From: Lachnospiraceae bacterium
GTDB taxonomy: Bacteria; Bacillota; Clostridia; Lachnospirales; Lachnospiraceae
DNA length: 7,010 nucleotides
Direction of reading: 5' to 3'
Assembly: GCA_900772685.1 (NCBI GenBank)
Contig: CAAGRP010000201.1
Location: 1-7,010 of the forward strand
Positions 1-5,054 of this stretch are shown piece by piece. The notes under the pieces were generated by a model. The model was given only the letters and a program-made list of their open reading frames with translations, ran no database searches and was not told the origin of the DNA. A program made the position numbers and the translations under genes. Each line of letters opens with the position of its first letter. The first letter of the stretch is position 1.

Positions 1-66
1 GAGTTCTATCATCTTATCAATTCCCAATCCTATGAGGGAAAGGAAAGCTATGAAGAATACCACACT
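1..66. other. Sequence unrelated to the adjoining CoA-transferase; probable contig or recombination junction near 64-69
   Basis: These bases follow the CoA-transferase codons without interrupting the frame, but the encoded residues do not fit the family. On the minus strand they give a hydrophobic segment followed by GIDKMIEL, which could belong to a membrane protein. On the plus strand they are also open and give EFYHLINSQSYEGKESYEEY, which looks equally protein-like. I cannot say which strand is coding or from which organism it comes. Being only 22 codons, an open frame here is expected by chance. Confidence 0.5.
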
Positions 67-420
67 GCCCAAGAAACCGTAACGCAAGTTTTGCGGCAGT
101 TCAGAAAGGTGCATGTCGAAATACTGTACCTTGTGAGCATTCAGGGCGCTGCGCAAATCTTTGTTGGATTGATATGGGGTGCGGAATTTGATAGCGTCGG
201 CTCTTGCTAACTCACCGTCAAGTTTGTCTCCTGTGGAAGCACCGGTAAACATTCCGATTTGGAAAGGATTTCCCTTTTCATGTTCTGCTATCGCTTTTCT
301 TGCGATGGCTCCAGAAACTACTTTGGGACAACCTGCCGGAGTAAATCCACTGAATCCCACATTGTCACCATTGTGAACATAAGCAGCAGCTTCTTCTGCT
401 GTGATAAAATTTAATTTCAT
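1..420 (-). CDS. Acetyl-CoA hydrolase / succinate CoA-transferase family protein, N-terminal part, 3' end replaced or cut off
   Basis: Read on the minus strand from the ATG at 420-418, this opens with MKLNFITAEEAAAYVHNGDN and continues with VGFSGFTPAG, IGMFTGASTGD and KFRTPYQSNKDLR. These are hallmark N-terminal motifs of the class I CoA-transferases annotated as acetyl-CoA hydrolase or succinate CoA-transferase, which move CoA between acyl groups in cytosolic succinate/acetate/propionate metabolism. The family is about 500 residues long, so only the first quarter is here and the catalytic glutamate is absent. Family resemblance holds to NLRYGFLG (residues 111-118, ending at 67). Family members normally continue with K-V-D and a soluble domain, but here residues 119-140 read as a hydrophobic stretch (SVVFFIAFLSLIGLGIDK). 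I therefore assign only 67-420 to this family. The start has AGGA a few bases upstream, and a Bacteroidetes-type -7 box lies at 459-466. Family call confident; exact acyl substrate unknown. Confidence 0.85.
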   Translation of the reverse strand, partial: MKLNFITAEEAAAYVHNGDNVGFSGFTPAGCPKVVSGAIARKAIAEHEKGNPFQIGMFTGASTGDKLDGELARADAIKFRTPYQSNKDLRSALNAHKVQYFDMHLSELPQNLRYGFLGSVVFFIAFLSLIGLGIDKMIEL

Positions 421-458
421 GATATCCTATGTTTAATTATATAATGTCTTTCTAAGTG

Positions 459-466
459 CAAACTTA
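459..466 (-). promoter_or_regulatory. Bacteroidetes-type -7 box (TAAGTTTG) ahead of the CoA-transferase gene
   Basis: On the minus strand TAAGTTTG matches the TAnnTTTG -7 consensus of the Bacteroidetes primary sigma factor, 38 bases ahead of the ATG. I see no clear TTTG -33 element 19-21 bases upstream, so the call rests on the -7 box and its placement in the 61-base gap between two same-strand genes. It implies that the CoA-transferase gene has its own promoter. Confidence 0.45.
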
Positions 467-481
467 CAAAATAAATGGATA

Positions 482-874
482 TTAGTTGTATTTTCTGTTT
501 AGGATTTCAGAATAGATGATAGCCTTTTTCAAGTCATCAGCATTCTGTATGGTTGGAATATCAAAAACCGGCTCATCTTCTTTGAGTATGGGTGATTCTT
601 TATCTTCTGCAATGGCAGAGATAGGAGAAGGGTATTCTTGATGTTCCATTCTTTTCCCTTCGGTAAATATTGCATTTGGATGATTGGACTTTTCCTTTCG
701 GACTTTATTCTTTTTCTTCTGTTTGACAAATGTCTGTTCGGGTTGTTGGGAAGCATCGAAAGGAGGAGTTTTTGTAATGCTTTTGGATTTGTTTTTCCAT
801 ACGATATCCACCACTCCTTTTAATGTCAGAGCTACAATAATTAGAATGTAGAAGAATACGGCTGAATTTTCCAT
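482..874 (-). CDS. Small membrane-anchored Bacteroidetes protein of unknown function
   Basis: The 130-residue product starts with a short N-terminus followed by one hydrophobic segment (about residues 5-26, including FFYILIIVALTL), fitting an uncleaved N-terminal membrane anchor. Next come a very basic stretch (residues 51-62, KQKKKNKVRKEK) and an acidic, proline-containing, probably disordered region (about 80-112). The protein ends in DDLKKAIIYSEILNRKYN. An ending of the type A-[IV/F]-I-Y-S-E-I-[LF]-N-R-K-Y is, from memory, recurrent in small uncharacterised Bacteroidetes proteins, which supports both a real gene and the lineage. The lysine-rich part following the anchor suggests a cytoplasmic C-terminus by the positive-inside rule. 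It lies 61 bases upstream of the CoA-transferase gene on the same strand and is divergent from miaB. No Shine-Dalgarno site is visible, as is usual in Bacteroidetes. No function can be assigned. Confidence 0.75.
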   Translation of the reverse strand: MENSAVFFYILIIVALTLKGVVDIVWKNKSKSITKTPPFDASQQPEQTFVKQKKKNKVRKEKSNHPNAIFTEGKRMEHQEYPSPISAIAEDKESPILKEDEPVFDIPTIQNADDLKKAIIYSEILNRKYN

Positions 875-884
875 GACTTTTGAT

Positions 885-892
885 TACTTTTG
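885..892 (+). promoter_or_regulatory. Candidate Bacteroidetes -7 box (TACTTTTG) directed towards miaB
   Basis: TACTTTTG followed by C fits the TAnnTTTG consensus and closely resembles -7 boxes seen ahead of many Bacteroides genes. Transcription would begin near 899, leaving a leader of about 135 bases before the miaB ATG at 1034. No convincing TTTG is found at -33 (the region has TTTT near 867). The box overlaps the leader of the divergent 130-residue gene. Confidence 0.4.
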
Positions 893-897
893 CACTT

Positions 898-905
898 CAA
901 ATATA
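898..905 (-). promoter_or_regulatory. Candidate Bacteroidetes -7 box (TATATTTG) for the 130-residue membrane protein gene
   Basis: On the minus strand TATATTTG matches TAnnTTTG and lies 23 bases upstream of the ATG at 874-872. It would start transcription close to the gene, with a short leader. The -33 TTTG is not evident. It is only 5 bases from the opposing candidate box at 885-892, so the two promoters would overlap back to back. Confidence 0.4.
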
Positions 906-917
906 CGAATATATTCG
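906..917. repeat. Perfect 12-base palindrome CGAATATATTCG in the divergent promoter region
   Basis: The twelve bases read identically on both strands. They abut the leftward -7 box at 898-905 and fall where that promoter's spacer would be, and just after the predicted start for the rightward promoter. This position would suit an operator for a dimeric repressor, but AT-rich intergenic DNA makes short palindromes often enough that chance is possible. Confidence 0.3.
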
Positions 918-1033
918 GAAGAACGGTTGCTTTCTTCTGTATTTTTATTTGATATGCTTATTTTAGACAAATGTTTCCATGATTGGGCGTTTTATTGAAC
1001 AGGAATAGTGTTTTATTTAATTACATAATAATA

Positions 1034-2392
1034 ATGGATCAATCTAATAATGCTGTGGACTTAAAATCCGCAGTTCCGACAGAAAAGAAATTATTTATCG
1101 AAACGTATGGTTGTCAGATGAATGTGTCTGATAGCGAAGTGGTAGCTTCTATCATGCAGATGGCTGGTTACCAAATAACGGAACACATGGACGAAGCTGA
1201 CGCAATCTTTGTAAATACCTGTTCGGTGAGGGACAATGCTGAACAGAAAATTTATAGCCGATTGCAGTATTTCCAATCTTTGAGGAAAAAGAAAAAGCAT
1301 TTGCTTGTCGGCGTGTTGGGATGCATGGCAGAGCGAGTAAAAGAAGATTTGCTCAAGAACCATGGTGTTAATTTGGTCGCAGGTCCCGATTCATACATGG
1401 ATTTGCCCAACCTGATTGGTGCTGCCGAACAAGGAGAGGCTGCAATCAATGTCGAGTTGTCTACTCAAGAAACGTACAAGGATGTCATGCCATTAAAACT
1501 TCCGGGCGTGCATATTTCCGGATTTGTTTCTATAATGAGGGGATGTAATAATTTCTGCAGCTATTGCATAGTGCCGTATGTAAGAGGAAGAGAAAAAAGC
1601 AGAAAGCCGGAAGAAATCATATGTGAGATCGAAAGACTTGCGTCAGATGGCGTAAAAGAGGTGATGCTGCTTGGACAAAATGTTAATTCATACGGAAAAG
1701 GACTCGAGCCGCATGTTGACTTTGCGTCACTTCTTGAAAAAGCAGCTCATGTAGACGGAATAGAGAGGGTGAGATTCATGACATCGCATCCTAAGGATCT
1801 GTCAGATGAGCTTATAGAGGTTATGGCAAAAGAGCCTAAGGTCTGCCGTCATCTTCACCTGCCGCTTCAGTCCGGAAGCAGCCGTATACTAAAGATAATG
1901 AACAGACGATATGATAAGGAAAAATATCTTGATCTTGTTGAGAGGATAAGAAGCAGGATACCGGATATATCACTTACAACGGATATAATAGTCGGATTTC
2001 CGGGCGAAACGGAAGAGGACTTTGAAGAAACACTCGATGTTGTAAGAAAAGTCGGCTACGACAGTGCTTTCACCTTTATATACTCTAAGAGAACCGGAAC
2101 ACCTGCAGCCAAAATGCCGGATCAGATTCCGGAGGATGTTATTAAAGACAGATTCGACAGACTGCTTGCACTTGTTAAGGAAAAGGCATATGAGCGTTGT
2201 GCAAGATTTGAGGGTAAAGTGATGCCTGTCCTTGTTGAGTCTTTAAACGCACAGGATCCCGCTCTGGTATCGGGAAGACTGGACAGCAATCTTACGGTTC
2301 ATTTTAAGGGCGGTATGGAGCTTATAGGAAAAATAGTTGATGTCAGGTTAAATGAATGCAAGGGATTTTACTATCTCGGAGAATTAGCCTGA
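1034..2392 (+). CDS. miaB: MiaB, tRNA-2-methylthio-N6-dimethylallyladenosine synthase, interphylum hybrid reading frame
   Basis: MiaB is a radical-SAM methylthiotransferase that converts i6A37 to ms2i6A37 in tRNAs reading UNN codons. The 452-residue product has all expected parts. The UPF0004 domain has its three iron-sulfur cysteines in ETYGCQMN, NTCSVRDNA and LGCMAERV (Cys27, 63, 97). The radical-SAM motif CNNFCSYC has Cys171, 175, 178. The C-terminal TRAM domain covers about 388-452. I chose the ATG at 1034 because the recognisable N-terminus of Bacteroidetes homologues begins at MDQSNN; an in-frame ATG at 983 would add 17 atypical residues. The first ~170 residues are Bacteroidetes-like (FVSIMRGCNNFC), while the remainder is Clostridia-like (SYCIVPYVRGRE, LTTDIIVGFPGETEEDF, YSKRTGTPAA). 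Codon use changes at the same place. The gene is 25 bases from mutS. Function is secure for both halves; the whole may not exist in any organism. Confidence 0.9.
   Translation: MDQSNNAVDLKSAVPTEKKLFIETYGCQMNVSDSEVVASIMQMAGYQITEHMDEADAIFVNTCSVRDNAEQKIYSRLQYFQSLRKKKKHLLVGVLGCMAERVKEDLLKNHGVNLVAGPDSYMDLPNLIGAAEQGEAAINVELSTQETYKDVMPLKLPGVHISGFVSIMRGCNNFCSYCIVPYVRGREKSRKPEEIICEIERLASDGVKEVMLLGQNVNSYGKGLEPHVDFASLLEKAAHVDGIERVRFMTSHPKDLSDELIEVMAKEPKVCRHLHLPLQSGSSRILKIMNRRYDKEKYLDLVERIRSRIPDISLTTDIIVGFPGETEEDFEETLDVVRKVGYDSAFTFIYSKRTGTPAAKMPDQIPEDVIKDRFDRLLALVKEKAYERCARFEGKVMPVLVESLNAQDPALVSGRLDSNLTVHFKGGMELIGKIVDVRLNECKGFYYLGELA
1541..1558. other. Probable junction between Bacteroidetes and Clostridia DNA inside miaB
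   Basis: These bases encode GCNNFC of the radical-SAM cluster motif, shared by MiaB of both phyla. IMRG just upstream is the Bacteroidetes form (Clostridia usually have IMFG or IMYG), and SYCIVPYVRGRE just downstream is the Clostridia form (Bacteroidetes usually have TYCIVPYTRGRE). Leucine TTG codons fall from 8 of 15 to 0 of 28 across it, and isoleucine ATA rises from 2 of 9 to 14 of 18. The exact point within this stretch cannot be fixed because both sides share it. Confidence 0.75.
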
Positions 2393-2405
2393 GAATATAT
2401 AAAAC

Positions 2406-2410
2406 GGAGG
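2406..2410 (+). promoter_or_regulatory. Strong ribosome binding site of mutS (GGAGG)
   Basis: GGAGG lies 7 bases ahead of the GTG at 2418-2420. This spacing decides for the GTG start, which gives the conserved MutS N-terminus (ALSPMMQHYL). Such a site contrasts with miaB's own start at 1034, which has only AT-rich sequence upstream. Confidence 0.85.
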
Positions 2411-2417
2411 TTATACG

Positions 2418-5054
2418 GTGGCACTCTCACCAATGATGCAGCATTATCTGAAAACAAAAGAGGAATATCCCGATACGATACTTTTTTACAGACTGGGTGA
2501 CTTTTATGAGATGTTTTTTGAGGATGCAAAAACTGTTTCAAGAGAACTGGAGCTTACACTGACAGGAAAGGACTGCGGACTTGAGGAAAGAGCACCTATG
2601 TGCGGTATTCCTCATCATGCTTCGGATATATATGTAAAAAAGCTTGTAGACAGAGGTTACAGGGTTGCAATATGTGAGCAGACGGAAGACCCTAAAAAAG
2701 CAAAGGGGATAGTAAAAAGAGAGGTAGTAAGGATAGTTACTCCGGGAACGATAATGGATCAGGAGGAGCTTGATGAAACCAGAAATAACTATATCTGCTC
2801 GGTTGCAAATGCCGGAGATTCCTTCGGCTTTGCCATTGCCGACATAACGACCGGAAGATGTCTCATAAGCGATATTTCAAAAAAGGCAAGACTTTTAGAT
2901 GAGCTGTATAAGTTCACTCCGTCTGAAATAATATGCAGTGCGGGCTGCCTTATAGGTACGATCGACAAGGAGGAGCTTTCCAAGCGTTTTACGGTCAGCA
3001 TAAGCGAGGTCCCGGACTGGTACTTTGATGAGGACAAGTCTGTAGAGATAATAAAAAAACAGTTTGGAAGCGACCGGATAGAAGGACTTGGCATAAAGGA
3101 TTTCCCAAACGGGATAACAGCTGCGGGAGCCTTGTTCAATTATCTTTATGAAACCCAGAAATCAGGGCTTCTTCAGATGAATACGATAACACCGTATATT
3201 TCCGATAAATACATGCTTATAGACAGCTTTACGAGAAGAAACCTGGAGCTGTCGGAAACAATGCGTGAAAAGCAGAAAAGGGGTTCCCTACTTTGGGTGC
3301 TCGATAAAACCGGCACAGCAATGGGTGCAAGAATGCTCAGGAGCTGTATCGAACAGCCTCTTATTGAGAAGGAAGAGATAGAAGCAAGGCTTGACTGCGT
3401 TGAGGAGCTGTCGGCACATCCTATGGACAGGGATGAAATGAGGGAATATCTTCAGGCCGTCTACGATCTTGAACGGCTTATAAGCAGGATAGCCAATAAG
3501 TCTGCGACTCCGAGAGATCTTATTTCATTTAAAACATCTCTTGAGGTGCTGCCGTATATCAGACAGATAATAGAAAAGTTTTCTGCCGATAAGATATCCG
3601 GAATATATAAGGAGCTTGATCCGTGCAGTGATATCTACGAGCTTATAGAACAGTCAATATCAGACGATCCTCCGCTTACAATGCGTGACGGAGACATTAT
3701 AAAGACCGGATTTAATGAAAAGGTTGACGAGTACAGACAGGCAAAGCAAAGCGGAAAGCAGTGGCTTTTAGAGCTTGAAGAAAATGAAAGAGCAAGGACC
3801 GGGATAAAGACTCTGAAGATAAAATTCAACAGGGTGTTTGGTTATTGCATCGAGGTTACAAACTCATTTAAGGAGCTTGTACCTGAGGATTATACAAGAA
3901 AACAGACGCTTACAAATGCAGAGAGATATACGATGCCAAAGCTTAAAGAGCTTGAGGATGTTATTCTCGGAGCAGAGGATAAACTCAATTCACTGGAATA
4001 CGATATATTCTGTGATATAAGAGACAAGATAGCTTCTGATATAGCAAGGATACAGAAAACGGCAACAGCGGTTGCAGCGCTTGATGTATTTGCTTCGCTT
4101 TCATATGTGGCGATGCAGGGCAGATACGTAAGACCTGTATTAAATAATGAAGGGATAGTTGACATCAAAGAGGGGCGTCATCCTGTTGTAGAAAAGATGA
4201 TACCTAATGATATGTTTATTCCAAATGACATGTATCTCGATAATGACGAGCAAAGAGTAGCCATAATAACAGGACCTAACATGGCAGGAAAATCCACATA
4301 TATGAGGCAGAATGCACTTATAGTCCTTATGGCACAGATGGGCTCGTTCGTACCTGCCGAATATGCAAACATAGGTATATGTGACAGGATATTTACAAGG
4401 GTAGGAGCTTCCGATGATCTTGCAAGCGGACAGAGTACGTTCATGGTCGAGATGACAGAAGTAGCAAATATCCTAAGAAATGCAACAGCAAACAGTCTTT
4501 TGATATTGGATGAAATCGGAAGAGGAACCAGCACATTTGACGGACTGTCTATCGCATGGGCAGTTATCGAGCATATATCTGATAAGAAGAAGCTTGGGGC
4601 AAAGACCCTGTTTGCTACGCATTATCATGAGCTGACCGAGCTTGAAGGCAAGTTGTCGGGTGTAAGAAACTTCTGCATAGCCGTAAAAGAAAAGGGAGAC
4701 GATATCGTTTTCTTAAGAAAGATAATAAGAGGCGGTGCCGATAAGAGCTATGGTATACAGGTAGCAAAGCTTGCAGGTGTTCCATCCTCGGTTCTCAACA
4801 GAGCAAAGGAGCTCGGAGAACAGCTTACGGATGCGGATATCGCATCGAAGGTAAAGAGCATTGCAAACGGCAGCGGTAATAATGCCGATGCCGATATAGA
4901 TTACAGACAATTCTCTTTATTTGACACAGAAGAAGAAAGCAGTGATATCGAAAAAGAGATATCAGAGCTTAATCTTTCGAATATGACACCTATCGAAGCA
5001 CTGAATACTTTATTTGAGCTTCAGAAAAAAATAGGATCGGGAGATGTTAAATGA
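2418..5054 (+). CDS. mutS: DNA mismatch repair protein MutS
   Basis: MutS scans DNA as a dimer, binds base mismatches and small loops, and recruits MutL in an ATP-dependent way. The 878-residue product is full length for MutS1 (E. coli 853). Domain I (about 1-110) holds the mismatch-wedging F-x-E motif as FYE at 29-31. The connector (about 115-250) and lever/clamp core (about 260-560) follow. The ATPase domain has Walker A GPNMAGKS (619-626), the signature DDLASGQSTF (666-675), Walker B LLILDEIGRGTS (694-705, Asp698 and Glu699) and the H-loop THYHEL (734-739). QFSLF at 831-835 fits the clamp-binding peptide found near the C-terminus of MutS proteins. Translation starts at GTG behind GGAGG; the gene follows miaB by 25 bases and overlaps mutL by four, so the three are probably cotranscribed. 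Codon use is uniform throughout. No defect seen. Confidence 0.97.
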   Translation: MALSPMMQHYLKTKEEYPDTILFYRLGDFYEMFFEDAKTVSRELELTLTGKDCGLEERAPMCGIPHHASDIYVKKLVDRGYRVAICEQTEDPKKAKGIVKREVVRIVTPGTIMDQEELDETRNNYICSVANAGDSFGFAIADITTGRCLISDISKKARLLDELYKFTPSEIICSAGCLIGTIDKEELSKRFTVSISEVPDWYFDEDKSVEIIKKQFGSDRIEGLGIKDFPNGITAAGALFNYLYETQKSGLLQMNTITPYISDKYMLIDSFTRRNLELSETMREKQKRGSLLWVLDKTGTAMGARMLRSCIEQPLIEKEEIEARLDCVEELSAHPMDRDEMREYLQAVYDLERLISRIANKSATPRDLISFKTSLEVLPYIRQIIEKFSADKISGIYKELDPCSDIYELIEQSISDDPPLTMRDGDIIKTGFNEKVDEYRQAKQSGKQWLLELEENERARTGIKTLKIKFNRVFGYCIEVTNSFKELVPEDYTRKQTLTNAERYTMPKLKELEDVILGAEDKLNSLEYDIFCDIRDKIASDIARIQKTATAVAALDVFASLSYVAMQGRYVRPVLNNEGIVDIKEGRHPVVEKMIPNDMFIPNDMYLDNDEQRVAIITGPNMAGKSTYMRQNALIVLMAQMGSFVPAEYANIGICDRIFTRVGASDDLASGQSTFMVEMTEVANILRNATANSLLILDEIGRGTSTFDGLSIAWAVIEHISDKKKLGAKTLFATHYHELTELEGKLSGVRNFCIAVKEKGDDIVFLRKIIRGGADKSYGIQVAKLAGVPSSVLNRAKELGEQLTDADIASKVKSIANGSGNNADADIDYRQFSLFDTEEESSDIEKEISELNLSNMTPIEALNTLFELQKKIGSGDVK
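5039..5043 (+). promoter_or_regulatory. Ribosome binding site of mutL (GGGAG) inside the end of mutS
   Basis: GGGAG lies 7 bases before the mutL ATG at 5051 and within the last codons of mutS. The ATGA at 5051-5054 contains the mutL start and mutS stop, an arrangement that lets ribosomes finishing mutS restart on mutL and keeps the two proteins in proportion. Confidence 0.75.

Noticed and set aside
179..376. Plus-strand open frame of 65 codons
   Set aside because: It lies antisense within the well-supported CoA-transferase coding sequence, has no recognisable motif and no ribosome site, and is a shadow.
529..823. Other open frames on both strands overlapping the 130-residue gene
   Set aside because: They lack family features. 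The 482-874 frame has a coherent anchor, basic linker and a tail seen in Bacteroidetes proteins, and has a promoter box at a suitable distance.
983..1033. In-frame ATG at 983 that would extend MiaB by 17 residues
   Set aside because: The added residues (MGVLLNRNSVLFNYIII) are hydrophobic and not like MiaB N-termini; Bacteroidetes homologues start near MDQSNN, so the ATG at 1034 is preferred.
2393..2417. Terminator or promoter between miaB and mutS
   Set aside because: The 25-base gap has no inverted repeat with a T run and holds only the mutS ribosome site; read-through is expected.
4178..4534. Minus-strand open frame of 118 codons
   Set aside because: It is antisense to the MutS ATPase core, including Walker A and the signature motif, and has no family resemblance; it results from codon use in mutS.
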